Origin: Amphirosellinia nigrospora | Lineage: Eukaryota > Ascomycota > Sordariomycetes > Xylariales > Xylariaceae | Length of the DNA stretch: 64,000 nt | NCBI GenBank assembly: GCA_004123355.1 | Contig: SCHM01000003.1 | Location: 7,211,058-7,275,057 of the forward strand | Direction: 5' to 3' | Part shown: positions 10,743 through 25,392 of the stretch, piece after piece | Layout: every line of letters starts with the position of its first letter | How positions within the stretch are numbered: the stretch's first letter is position 1 | Notes under the pieces: generated by a model | What the model was told of the DNA's origin: nothing | Databases searched by the model: none | The model's input: the letters and a program-made list of their open reading frames with translations, nothing else | Made by a program: the position numbers and the translations under genes

Positions 10743-13700
10743 TTTATTATAAAATAAAAATTATATTAAGCTAGTTCAATATTTAAAAATATATAGTTAT
10801 AAAAACGTATATAATTTTAATTATTAGTTTTTTTTTTAAATAAATTATTTTTTTACAAAATATATAATAGTTATTATAATTTTAATATTTAATACTTTTT
10901 ATATATTTTTTTAAAAATTAAAATAAAATTTAATTATAATTAAAAATAATTTTTTTTAAAATATTTTAATATTTAAAAATAATTATTTTAATTAAAACTA
11001 TTTTAGTTTTTAGATAAGTATATATTACTAAAAATTATAAACGTTTATTTAAATATATAATAAAAAACTATTATTATATAATTATATATATTAAAGCTTT
11101 TTAATTATTATAGAAGTATTTTATAATTAATAAATAATAATAAAATAAAATTAATTATAATTATTTATATTAATAGTATATTTTTAAGTTTAATTAAATA
11201 TAAATTATTTATTATTTTATTTATTATTATAATTAATATTATTTTAAATAATAATTTATAATATTTTTTAATATCATTTATAACTTTTTATAAATTAAAT
11301 ATAGTTTAAATTTTTATTATTAATTAAGTCCGAAATAATACTTTTTTTATTATAATATATAATATTTGTTCGTATATTATATATAAACGTAAATCGTTTA
11401 ATTTTTTTTATATTATTATAAATTAAACTATTTATAATAAAAAATAAATATTTAGCTTTAAAAAAAATAATAATATTTTTATATTATATGTTTATAAAAT
11501 TTAGTTTTAATAAAATTTATTTAAGATTTTTTTATAATAAAAGTTTATTTTATATTTTAGTTTTAAAATTATATTTAAATATATTATTTATTATTATTTT
11601 TATAGTATATTTTTATTATATTTTATATAAAATTTAATATTATAAGTTTTTATAATTATTTAAATTTATTTTTTAAAATTAATAATATTTTATATTATAT
11701 AGCTAATTTAATAATTATAAAATATAATTAAAACATTTTAATAAATAAAATATTTAAAAACTATATTATAATAAATATATAAATTAAATTAATAAGCCGA
11801 TTATTTTTTTATCGTAAAAAAAATTTAATAAAGTTTAGTTAATAATATTTTTTATAGCTAAATAATTTATTAAAATAATTATATAATATTTATTCGAATA
11901 AATTATAATATAAAGCTTTTTTATAATTTATATAAAATATATTATTTTTATTTAAAAAGCTATTTTTAGTTTTAGTTTATAATAAATATTAATTTAAATA
12001 TTTATTAGCTATATTTATATAAAAAATATAAATTTATTTAATTTTTATTTAAAATTTAGTTTAATATAAAAAATTATAACGTTAAAATTTTATTTGAAAA
12101 TATTATTAATTTATAAATATAAAATATAATCTAAGTTATAATAATAAATATAATTTTAAAATAAATAACGTTTTAAATAATATTAAAAAAAATTATTTTA
12201 GCTAATATAAAATTATAATATATAGTTCGTACGTAATATTTATAATAATTTAAGTTATTATTTATTATTTTTTTTTTTAATAATTTTTAATAAATAAAAC
12301 TATTTTATATTTTTATAAAAATTAGCTTATTATATATAATAAAAAAAATTACAGAAAAGTTTATTTATATTAAAATATTATTTAAAAGCTTAAAAGTTTT
12401 TAAAAAATATAAACTATTTAAACATTTATATATATTTAATAATAATAATATTTTTAAAATATTAATATAAATTTAAAAAATTTAATAAAAAAATAATTAA
12501 TAAAAAATTTTTTTAATAATATAGCGATATTTTTAATTAAAATAAACTAAAAATAATATTTAAATATTAATATATATTTTTCGAACGTATTAAAAAAAAA
12601 ATAATATTATTAATAAAATAATAATAAAAATAAAATAAAAATAAAAAAATTTATTTATATATTTTTAAATATAATTAAAAAATTTATATATTTTATTAAT
12701 ATTATTTAAATTATTTTATTTTTATAAAACTAATAATAATAAATTTATTTTTATAGTTAAAATAAACTAAAAATTAATAAAAAAACTAATTACGTTAATA
12801 TAAATAATATAAGCTTTTTTATAAAAATTTCCGATTATTTATTTTATAAAAAAAAAAAATAACTAATAAAAATAATAATTTTATTAAATTATAAATTAAT
12901 AATTATTTAGCTTTTATTTATACTATATAATTTTTTTTAAAATAATAAATATAAATATATAAATATATAGTTTTATTTATTTAAATTATACGATTTATTT
13001 TTATAAAATTAGTTATAAATTTCGTTAAAAATTTTTATATTTTTTTAACTAAAAAATAAACTTTTATATTAAATTTTTATTTTATTAATTATTAATAAAA
13101 AAAATTTTAAATTATTTTATTTTAAAAATATTAATTTTATTTTTATTTATTTAAATATTATAAGCTTTAATAATTTAGCAAATTTAGCTATTTTAAAAGT
13201 TTTTTTAATATAAATATAAATATTATTATTAATTATATTTTTAAAAAATTTATAAACTTTTTAATATTTAAAATAAAATATTTTAATAACTTAAGTTTAA
13301 AAAGTTTTTTTAATATTAATATATATAGTTTTTTTAATAATAGCGTAGTTTTAATATTAATAATAAAATTATATATTATATTAATAAAAAAAATATTTAA
13401 AAGCTAAATATTAAAAATATTAATAATTAAAATAAAAATATTATTTTTTATATAAAACTAATAATATAATTATTAGTTTTATTAAACGTTATTATAAAAA
13501 TAATTATAAAATTAGTTAATTTATTTATAAATATTAGTTTTATTAATATTATATAATTATAATAGCTATAATAATTAATATTATATTAAATTTAATATTT
13601 ATAATAATAAATAAATTTAAAATAGCTAAAAATTTTAAATTAACTATTTTAACTAATAATATTATTAAAATAATTATTATAATAACTAGAGTTTTTATAG

Positions 13701-13860
13701 CTAATTTTTATAAACTAATATATATATTATTATTATAATTTTTATAAATTTATTTTAGTTTAATTTTTTATTTATTTAATTAAAATATTTATAATATTAA
13801 TAATTAAAATAATTTTAAAAATTTTTATATTTATTATAATATTTATTATATTTTTATATA

Positions 13861-15794
13861 CTAAAGCCCTTAAGTTAGGGGCAAAAAAGCTTAAGTTTTT
13901 AAAATTTATAAGTATATTTTAGTAAGTTAAGGTTACCGGTTATATCGGCGTAGTTTTTCCGAACAAATTACTTTTAATATGTTTTATTATTTTGCTTTAA
14001 TTTATAAAAGCTTTTTTTCTTATATAACTACATTAATAATATTTACTTGCTTTATCGATAATAATAATATATATTAAAGCTATATTATCGTTTTATAAAT
14101 AAACTATAAAATTTATTCGATTTTTTTGCTATAATAATAATAATATATTCTAATAAAATAATAACTAGTAAATAATATTTAGTTTTTTTTATAACAATTT
14201 TTTTATATATTATTATTATATAATAAAATTATATTTTTTATTTGTATTTTTTTTTTAAACTTTTGCTAAATATAAAAATACTATTTTTTTTAAAAAATTA
14301 ATCTTTTTTTTTTATCTTTCGATATTTTAAATAAATAATATAATAAAAATTCAATAATAATAAAATAAACATATTTTATACGTTTTTAAATATAATATAT
14401 ATTTAGTAACCTTTTTTCGAATATAAAATAAAAATAACGATTACTTTTTATTAAGTAAAATAACTTAATAAATAACTAATATTTTAAATAGTTTATACTA
14501 TTTTATTAGTTTATTGTTTATATATAAAGTTAAAAATAAAATAGCAGCTTTTAAAACCTAATTTGTTATTATATTTAATAAGCTAGTATTAAAATCGTTA
14601 AATTCGGAATATATTTATAAATAACAGCCTATATAAAATATTAGTAAAAAAAACTATTTAGCAGTTTATAAAATATTATATAATATAGCTTAGCCTTTAT
14701 ATAACTTTATATTTATTTTTTAATAATATCGTATAAAACTTTTATAAATAGTTTCTATTAATATAAGCTATATTTTATTTAATTTTAACAAGCTTATTAT
14801 CGATAGTTTTATTTGTTATATTTTTATAATATATACTATAATATTAAACGTTAGTTTTTTCGAAAAAAAAATTCCCGGTTATAAATATAACTTTATAACT
14901 TAAAAATTACTTATAAATAATCTTTCCTATAGTTTTTAAAATATTTATATTATAAACTAACTATAAATAATCGATTATAATAAACCGTATAATAATAAAT
15001 AAATAAAAATAAAATATAATAAACTATTAATTAATATATAATTATTTAGCTATTATTTAGTTATAACGTTTAATATATATAATAATCAAATTATTATTTA
15101 ATAAAAGCAATATTTAAAATAATAATAATAATAAAATAAATAAATATTTATATTATAATAAAATAGTTAAAACTAAAAATATAGTTAGCGGTTAAAGTTT
15201 ATAAATAAATAAATAATATTTATAAATAAAAAAAATATACGAAAAAAAATAATAATAAATAAAAAAAAATAAATATTTACTAGTAATTATACTAAAAACG
15301 ATAAAATTACTTACTATTAAAAAAAATAAACTCGGTTAAAAACAATACTAATAAGCCTAAATAAATCCTTAAAAAAGCTTTAAAAAATAAAATAAAATAT
15401 AAATAAAACAAAACTTCGGAATAAAATAAATTAATAAAGCTTAAATAGCTAATTAATAATTAGCAATTAGTAATAATAAAGTTGTAAGTTCTAAATCTAT
15501 ATTATTTTTAATATTAAAATATATAAATAGTTATAAATATAAATAAATATTTTCTAAAAAATTACCCGAATTATTAGTATTAAATAAAAATAAAAAACGT
15601 AAAGCATAAAACCTTAAATATTAAATTATACGTTAAGCATAAAAAATAGAAAAAAGCCTTAAATAATAAAGTAGTTCTTAATTAAAATAAAAGAATTTCC
15701 TATTTAAAATATAAAGCCGGATAAAAAAATTTTTTTATCGACAAAAAAAAACCTTCCTTTTACTTAGTTGTACCTCCCTTATAAAACTCAAGCA
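13861..15794 (-). mobile_element. R element, inverted copy inside E2
   Basis: The reverse complement of this stretch starts TGCTTGAGTTTTATAAGGGA and ends with the hairpin GCCCCTAACTTAAGGGC plus TTTAG, as in the R copies at 51.7 and 53.6 kb. Both ends and at least part of the interior align with them. It is longer (about 1.93 kb), so it has extra or different interior sequence. It keeps several GC-bearing patches. No coding frame is visible, so it is presumably non-autonomous. Confidence 0.7.
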
Positions 15795-16818
15795 TTATTA
15801 TAAAATAAAAGTTATAATTAATAAATAATAGTTTATTTTAATTTATAAATATATACTTTTATTAGCTATAATAGTTATAATATATATATTAATAATTTTT
15901 TATATATATTTATAACTATAAATTAAAACTTTAAAATTAATAATAAAATTATTAAATTATAAAAAATAATATATTTTTAAAATAATCGATAAAAATTTTA
16001 TAAAAATAAAAAAATTATTAATAATTAGTATATTTAATTATAGTTTTTTTATTTATAACTTAATTTTTTTTTTATATTTTATAATTTTAAGCCGTTTATT
16101 ATTATTAACTTTTTAAATAAAAAACTTAAATTTAGCTTAACGTATTATTTTTACGCGCTTATTTTTAATAATAATTATTTAATTTTTATATTTTTTTATT
16201 ATATATTTTAATATATTAAAATATTTATTATTAATTATAATTTTATTTATATTTAAATTAATATATTTTTATATTTTAACTAGTTAATAAAACGTATATA
16301 TAAAAACAAAATATATATAGTTTAAATATAAAGCTTTATTATACGCGTTTATATTTAACGCTTTAAATATAAATATTTTTAATTTAAAAATTTTATTTAA
16401 TTTATTTTATATAAATAATAAATTATTATTAAAATATTTTATTTTTTAACTGTATTTTTTTTCGCTAATTTATATTAGTTTAAATATTAAAAAAGTTTAT
16501 TTTATAAAATAATATTTAAATATAATATTTATATTATATCGTTTAAAAATAATAAATAAAAAAATATTAATACGTGCTATATATTTAATAAAATATATAG
16601 CTTATATTTTTATATATATAAAATAAAATATCGGATAATTTATATTTTTTATAATATTTATAATAAATAAAAGCTAAACTAAATATATAATAAAAATATT
16701 ATTATTATAATATTTTTTATTATATTATATTTAGATTTTTTTTATTTAAATATATATTATTAGTTTAATATATATTATAATAATTATTACGTTTTTTTAT
16801 TATAATAACGTTTATAAT

Positions 16819-17077
16819 TATTATAATAAATATAATATAAGTAAAAAGTTTAAACATTTAATTTATTTTATATTAAAGCTAATATTTTATTTAAAAAAAA
16901 GAAAAAAAAATACTAGTATATTAATTTATAAATAATAATTATTATTATAAATATATGCTTTATATTATTAATATTATTACTTTATACTATTTAGCTTAAT
17001 ATTGCTATATATTCTTTATAAAGTAATTATAATATAGCTATAGCTTTAAATAAATAGGTTAAAAAAATAAAGCTATA
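16819..17077. repeat. Left LTR of E6
   Basis: This is a 259-bp repeat identical in length to 38305-38563; shared blocks include TAAAAAGTTTAAA and CTATAATATAGCTATAGC. Confidence 0.88.
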
Positions 17078-20000
17078 ATAACTTTTTTTTTTTAAAAAAG
17101 ATTTAACTTAAGTTTATTAGTATATATAAAGCTTTAAAACTATAGGTTTATTTACTTTATATATAAAGAATTAAATAATAAGTTTTTAGAATTAATATTT
17201 TTAAGCTAAAAAGTTTTTTTTAGTTTTTAATAACTATAAATTTATAAAGCTTTTTATATTTCTATTATATTATTAACTATTTAAATAATCGATTATATAA
17301 TAATTATATTGTTTAATATATTTTATTAATTATTATATAAGTTTTATATTTTTTTATATTTTTTATACGTTTATTTTATAAAGTAGTTTTATTATTATTT
17401 ATATTTGCTATAAATTTGTTTTTTTTATAGTTTTTAGCTATTTATTTAATTATAATAGTAAACTTATTATTTTTAAGTTCGTTTTATAGTATTTTTTTAG
17501 TTTTTTTATAAAATTTTTTAAATTTATAGCTAAATATTATTTATTATTATATTTTTAGTTTTTTATATTATTTTATAATATAGCTTATAATAATAAATAT
17601 ATAAAAAAAAATATTTTTAATTTTTTATTTTTTTTTTTTAAAACTAAAGTTTATTATTTCGTTTTTAGTTATTTATATTTTTAGCTTAATAAAAAATTAT
17701 TCGAATATTTTATAATTAATTAATATAAAATTATTTGCTTTTACGCTAGTTATTAAATAATTATAGCTAAAAAATATTAAAATTATTTAGTTATACTTTT
17801 TTAATTTTATAATAATTTTTTTTATAAATAGTTTAATTTATTATTAAAATAATTAGTTTATTTATTTTTTTATATAATATATAAATATAGTTTTTAATAG
17901 TAAATTAAAGTTTTTTTTATTTATTAGTTTAAATAATTATTTTTTACTATGTTTTTTTATATTTTATTTAATAATTTTAATATATTTTTATATACGTTTA
18001 TAAATATTTAAGTTTTTTTTTAGTTTAATTTTTTTTAGTTAAATAATTAATTAGTTTTTTAGTTTTAACTTTTAATTAAATATTATTTTTATTAATTAGT
18101 TTATAAAGATTTTTTTAGCGTTAAATTATTAAAAAACTTATAAAATAAAAATATTTATTATATTTAAAATAAATAGCGTTTTTAATTAATTTTTCTATAA
18201 ATAGTTTATAAAAAGCTATAGTTTTTAGTTTATTTATTATATATAATTTTAATTTATTTAGTAGTTTGTTTATATTTAATAAAAAAAAAGTTTAGTTTTA
18301 TTTTATATATTTTAAAGAATTTATTTATAAAATTAATTATAAATTATAATTTTTAATTATTTATAAATAATTTTAGCTATTTAAAAACTTAATAAAAGTT
18401 TTAATAATATATTTTAGCTACTTTTTTAGTAGTAATTTACTTTTATACGTAATTATTTAAAAAATTTTAATTAATTAATTAATAATATAAAAATTATATT
18501 ATTTTTATATTTATTTTAAAAAAACTTTAAAATTAATAATAAATATTATTAAAAATTTTTAAGATTTTTAATAATATTAGCTTTTTAAAAGTTTTATTAC
18601 GTAATATTTTAAATAGCTAATAATAATAGTTATAATATAATGTTTAATATTATTATATAGCTTTAATTATTAATATTTTTATAATATTATATAATACGTT
18701 TTATTTTATTTAAATATGTTATTATTAATCGGTTATATATTTTTTTAATATATATATTTTTAAATTATTAGTTTTTAAACTATAAGCTTATTTTTATATA
18801 AAAATAAATTATTTAGTATTATTTAGTTAAATATATATTAATATAAATTTAAAGCTAATATTTATTAAAACTAATATTTATATAATTAACGGCTAAAATA
18901 ACGTTAGTTAGTATTATTTTTAATAATAATATTAGTTAAAGTTTTTAAAATATCAATTATTATTATTTTTAATAGCTATATTTATAATAAGTTTAAATAT
19001 AGCTATTATTTATTATTTATTTATATTTATTTTTATATTTTATATTTTTATAAAATTAAAATAAAATATTAGCTATAATATTTTTTAATTTTAGCTAATA
19101 AATAATTATAAAATTATATTATATAATTAGTTTAATTTATTTAGTTTATTTTAAGCTTAAAACTTTTTTTATATTAAAATATTTAATACGGCATAATTAA
19201 TAATTATAATAAAGGTTTTTATTTTTAAAGTTTTATAAGCTTAGCTTTTTAATATAAAAAACTTTTAATTATTATTAATATTTTTTTATTAAATATATTA
19301 TAATTTAATTTTTTATTTTATAATATTTTTAAATAAAAAACTATTAGTTTTTAAAAGTTATTAAGTTTATTATATTATAATAATATATTTATAATAATAT
19401 TATTTAATAAGTTAGTTTTTATTTAGGTTTTAAATTTATATAAAAATATTAAAAAATAAAAATAAAAATTAACGTTTTTTTTAATACGTTAAAAACTTAT
19501 TAATATTTTTTATTATATTAAGTTTGTTTTTATTATAATTAATTATTTAATAGCTTAATAATTTATCCGTACTTTTTAATAAACGTTTATAAAAATTATA
19601 AATTTAAAAAAAAATTAAATTTTTTTTAATATAGTTTATTATATTTAATTAGCGGTTATTAATAATTAATTTATTTTATTTTAATTAATTTTTAATATTA
19701 TAATATTTATAATAAAGCTTAAAAATTTCGTTCGAATAACTAAAAATTCATACTTTTTTAAAATTAGTTTATAGTTTAGCTTTTTAAAATAAGCTAATAT
19801 TTTATTTATATATATTTATATTTTAATTTATTATTAAAATAAATTAAAATATTATTAATATATACTATATAAAAATATTAAATATTTTTTTAATATATTA
19901 TTAATAAAACGTTAAAATATAAATAAACTATTAATAAATTTAAATAATAATATTTTAAACTAATAAATATTATATTAAATATAAAAAACTATTAGTTATT

Positions 20001-21734
20001 TATTATTTTTAATAATAAAATATAATAAAAAACTTAATATATATTAATTTTAATATAACTTTAGTTTTAATTAATTAAAATAACGTTTTTTTATTAATAA
20101 AAAAAATACTAATTTTTTTAAATTATATTTTTTAATTTTTAATAGTTTAATAAAATTATAATAATTTATTATTTTTTATAATAAATAATATAAATATAAT
20201 TTAATATATTTATTAATTTTATAAAGTTTTTAAATAAGTTTTTTTATATATATTTCCATATATTTTAGTTTTATTTAATATATTTTATATATATTATAGC
20301 TTAAAAATATTAGTTTTTTTTATAATAATTTATAGTTTATTTTTAATTGCTAAAAAAAAGTTTATTTAAAGTTATTTTATTAAAAACGTTTAAATATTTA
20401 TAATATTATTTAAATATTTCGCAATAAGTTTTTTTATATAATTTTATTTATTTTTAAATAATAATTTTTTTTTTTCCGATTAATTATTTTTCGATTTTAT
20501 ATAAAAATATAATATTATATTACTATTATTATTTAACGTAAAATTACTATAATAATAAGCGCGTTAATAGTAATAATTTATATTAATTTTTATTTATATT
20601 AATTAATAATATTTTTTTATAATATAAAGTTTATATTTGTTTTTAATAACTTTTTTAGTTAGTTTATTTATAATTTTTATATAAAATAAATTTTATATAT
20701 AATAATTATAATTATTTTTATTTAAAGCTTTTATTATATAATTAACTTTTTATTATATACGGTTATTTTTTAAATTAAAATTAGTTTATAAAAATTATAA
20801 AATTATAATAAATATTTTAAAATAATAAGCTTTTAATAAAAGCTTTTTTAAAAGTTTTTTAGCTTTTTATTTTAATTTTATAATTTATTATATAGCTATA
20901 CTATTATTTTAAATATAAATTTTATATATTTTTTAGTTTTTAGCTTTTAAAAATATATTATAATAAATTTTTATTTATTTTATTAATTTATAAAGTATTT
21001 TTTTTAAGTTTATTTTTAATAATAATAATAGTTATAGTTTTAAAATAATATTAATAGTTTTTTCTATATAACGTTTTTAATTTAAATAATTATTATAATA
21101 AGTTTATTTTTAAGTTTTATTATTTATTTTAACGATTTATATTTTATTAATAATTAAAGTTTTAAATTAAGTTTTTTATTTTATTTATAAATATATTTTT
21201 TAAATAATATTTAAGTTTTTAATTAAAAAAAAATAGCAATTTTTTTCGGCGGTTATTTATTAATATATTTAATAATTAAAAAACTTTTTCCGATAATTAA
21301 TTATATTTTATATTTATTATTAAAAACAACGTATTAAATATAATACGTTTTTAAACTTAAAAATATAATTAAAAAGCTAAGTTTATAATTTAAGTTATTT
21401 TTTTATTATATTTAATAATTATATTAAACTAAAACTTTATTATTTTTTTAGCTTTAAATTTTATAATTTATATTATAAAGTTATATTTATTAATAAATAT
21501 ACGTTTGTTTTTATATTAAATAAAGCTAATATAAATAATATAAGTTTATTATTATTATTATATATTTTATAAATAAAAGGTTTTTTTTTAAAAGCTTTTT
21601 AAAAAGTTATATAGAATTTTTTTATATTTTTTTATTTTTAACGCTAATATTTTAATTATTTTAAAAAAAAAACTAATTATTTTAAACGTTATTTTTTAGC
21701 TATTTATTTAAATAAATATTTTTATAACTTTTAT

Positions 21735-22018
21735 TATTAAGTAGCTAAAAAGTACAATATTATACGTAATAATAGGTAAAATAAATATTTATATATATTG
21801 ATTTATTTTTTTTAACTATTTATATAAAAGCTAGGCTTTTATATAAAGAATTTTTTATGCAAAAAAAATTCTACTATAATATATTATATAACTAAATTAA
21901 ACAAATATATTAGCTTAATTTTATTATATAAACAACTAATATTATAATTAATAATTAGCTATTATACGTAGTTAATATTAATATAATTTTATATATAAAT
22001 AATATTATAATTATAATA
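21735..22018. repeat. Left LTR of E3
   Basis: This 284-bp repeat starts TATTAAGTAGCTAAA and ends ATAATTATAATA. It is homologous to the three other LTRs of this family at 24.5, 31.6 and 36.1 kb. Confidence 0.9.
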
Positions 22019-22355
22019 TTAGTTTTTTTTTTTTAGCTATAATATATTTTATACGATTAATTTTTTAATATAAAAAATTTAAACGTAAAAAAATATTAAA
22101 TATATTATATAACAAGTATATAAATAAAAAAGCGCTTAATAATATATTAAATTGTTATTTTTTAAAATACCCGGTGTTTATATAACTATACGTAAAAAAA
22201 AAGTTAATAAATATAAATAAAAAGCTAACTTATATATAACTATTATACGTAATTTTTTATTTAATTTATTTAAATATTTTAAAAAATTAAATAATACGTT
22301 TTTTTATATTTATTACTATTATATATAAATTAAATTACTTTTATATTACTTTTTT

Positions 22356-22396
22356 ATTTTTTTTTTTTTTTTTTTTTTTATACGTGTATTTATATT

Positions 22397-22434
<38 letters not shown>

Positions 22435-22564
22435 ATATACTTTATATATATACTTTAACTTTTATAAACTTATATAATATTAAATTTAATAATTATTATA
22501 TATAAATATAATATTAACAATAATATTAACAATAGCATTAATAATATTAATAATATTAATAGCA

Positions 22565-22620
<56 letters not shown>
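22356..22620. repeat. Low-complexity tracts in E3 (poly-T, AT and ATT runs)
   Basis: A poly-T run, a TA-dinucleotide run (about 22398-22430) and a long ATT-trinucleotide run (about 22563-22621) follow one another. E4 has the poly-T and TA runs at about 25147-25228 but a broken, mixed trinucleotide tract at about 25306-25392, so the tract lengths changed independently. Confidence 0.8.
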
Positions 22621-22628
<8 letters not shown>

Positions 22629-24533
22629 AAGCTTTTTAAGTTTTTTTTATTATATTAATAAATAATTAAAATAAAATTATTATTAATATTAATAATAGCC
22701 GCTATAAAACCTACTAATTTTATTAAGGTTTTTTATTTACGCTTTATATTTTTTATTTTTAGTAGTATTATATAATTCTAAAATTTCGTATATTTAAAAA
22801 ATAATAACGCTATTAAAGTTTATAACTTTTTTATTAAAAATTAAGCTTATAAAGTTTTTATATTAACGTTATATATAAATATATATATATTTTTATTATT
22901 ATTTTATACGAATAATTTTAATATATATTTTTAATTTATTTATTAATATAAATAAAAAAAATACGATTATTTTTGCTTTTTTATATAATATTATTTTCTA
23001 AGTATTATTAACTATTATTTTATTAATATATAAATAAAATTTATACGTTAAAAAAAATATTTTTATATAATTTTATTTAAAATTATAGCTAAATTATTAT
23101 TTTATATTAAATAATTTATATAATAATTATATTAATTATTAAAATATTTTATTTAATTAATATTATATAATATTAAGTTTTTAAAATAACGTTTATAACG
23201 TTTATATATAATAATTATATAATATTTATTATTTTTACTATATATAATTTAAGTTTAAAAAAAAAAAAAAAATTTAATTTTAATTATACGTATTATTTTT
23301 TAAAATATAAATTTTAATCGTTATTTTTACTATAATTTTTTAACTTTTTTATTATTTATATATAATATTTGTTTTTTTAAATGTTTATATATAATATATT
23401 TTTATTATATTTAGCTATTTATTATATAAATATATTTTTTATAATTTTTAATAAATATTTTAACTTATATAAATAGCTTATTTATAAAAACTAAAGTTTT
23501 TAATATTTAGTTTAGCGTATATTTAATAAATATATTAGCTAAATTATTTTTATTATTAATTTATTATATTTTAAAGATTTTTTTTTTTTATATAACTTTT
23601 AAAAAATATAATATTTATTATTAATTTTTTTTTTTAAATTATTTTTAGTTTAACTAAACAATTATATAATAATTTAAAATGTAAATATAAATAATAAATA
23701 TTAAAAATAAATTAAATATTTTTTAATTTTTAAAATATTATATAAAAAATAATAATATTATTAAAACTATTAATTATACTATATAATTTGTTAGCTAAAA
23801 TATTTTATATAATTTTTTTATATTTATTTAAATTTTAATATATAATATTATTTTCGATTTTAAAATTTAAATTATTATATTTTTTATATAAATTTTAATT
23901 ATAAATATAATAATAAATTTAAACTATAAAATTATATTTATATTATTTATAAATAATTTATTTATAAAAATAAAAAGCTTTATATAATAAATTAAAAAAA
24001 AAAATATAATAGCTTTTTTAATAATAATTTTTATTTTTATATTATTTATTATATTATTTAATATTATATAATTATAGCTTAATAATTTAAATTATATATA
24101 ATAAAATATATAGTTTTAAATTAATATATATTATTAATATATATTTTTTTAATTTATTAAAAAATATAAGCTTAAATAAATTTTTTCGTATAAAAATTAA
24201 TTTTAGCTAAATTTTTAGTTTAGTTTTTTTAAATTATTATAATATTTTATTTATATAAAAAAATTTTTTTACTATTAAACTTAAAAAAATATTTAAAAAA
24301 TAAAATCTTTTTAAATTTATATAAAATTTTATTTATTTAAGTTTTTTTTTTTTACGTAATAAAAGTTTAATATAATAAAGTTTAATATATTATTTGTTTA
24401 TATTTTAATTATTTTAAAAATATTTAAACTATTATATAACTAATAAATATAATTTATATAAATATTTATATTTTAAGTTTTTTTAATAATATTAATAATA
24501 TATTTTAAACTAATATAGTTTAAATTTAGCTAA

Positions 24534-24814
24534 TACTAAGTAGCTAAAGGGTATAATATTATACGTAATAATAGGTAAAATAAATATTAGTATATTAATT
24601 ATTTTTTTTAATTATTTGTACAAAAGCTGGGCTTTTATGCGGAAAATTTTTTTATACGAAAAAAATTTTACTATAGTATATTATACGACCGAATTAAGCG
24701 GATATACTAGCTTAATTTTATTATATAAATAACTAATATTATAATTAATAATTAGTTATTATATATAATTAATATTAATATATATTTATATATAAATAAT
24801 ATTATAATTAAATA
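24534..24814. repeat. Left LTR of E4
   Basis: This 281-bp LTR is the least mutated of the four family LTRs. It keeps patches such as AAGCTGGGCTTTTATGCGG and CGACCGAATTAAGCGG. Confidence 0.9.
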
Positions 24815-25146
24815 CTAGTTTTTTTTTTTTTAGTTATAACGTATTTTTATACGATTGTTTTTTAAATATAAAAAATTTAAACGTAAAAAAATATTAAATA
24901 TATTATATAATAAAATATAAATAAAAAAACGCCCGATAATATATTAAATTACTATTTTTTTAAAGTGTTTAATATTTATATAATTATATATAAAAAAAAA
25001 ATTAGTAAATAAATAAAAAAACTAACTTATACGTAACTATTATATATAATTTTTTATTTAATTTATTTAAATATTTTAAAAAATTAAGTAATATATTGCT
25101 TTATATTTACTATTATTATACGTAAATTAATTATTTTTATATTATT

Positions 25147-25188
25147 CTTTTTTTTTTTTTTTTTTTTTTTTACGCGCGTATATTTATA

Positions 25189-25229
<41 letters not shown>

Positions 25230-25392
25230 TTTATATATATACTTTAACCAATCTTATAAACTTATATAATATTAGGTTTAATAATTATTATATAATAAAT
25301 ATAGCATTAGTAGCAATATTAATAATAATACTAGTAGTACTAGTAGTACTAATAATATTAATAATAATATTATTACTATTATTGCTATTATT
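25147..25392. repeat. Low-complexity tracts in E4
   Basis: This is the position in E4 equivalent to 22356-22620 of E3. It holds poly-T, ACGCGCGTA, a TA run, then AGT/ATT-type trinucleotides with more GC left (ACTAGTAGTACTAG). Confidence 0.75.
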
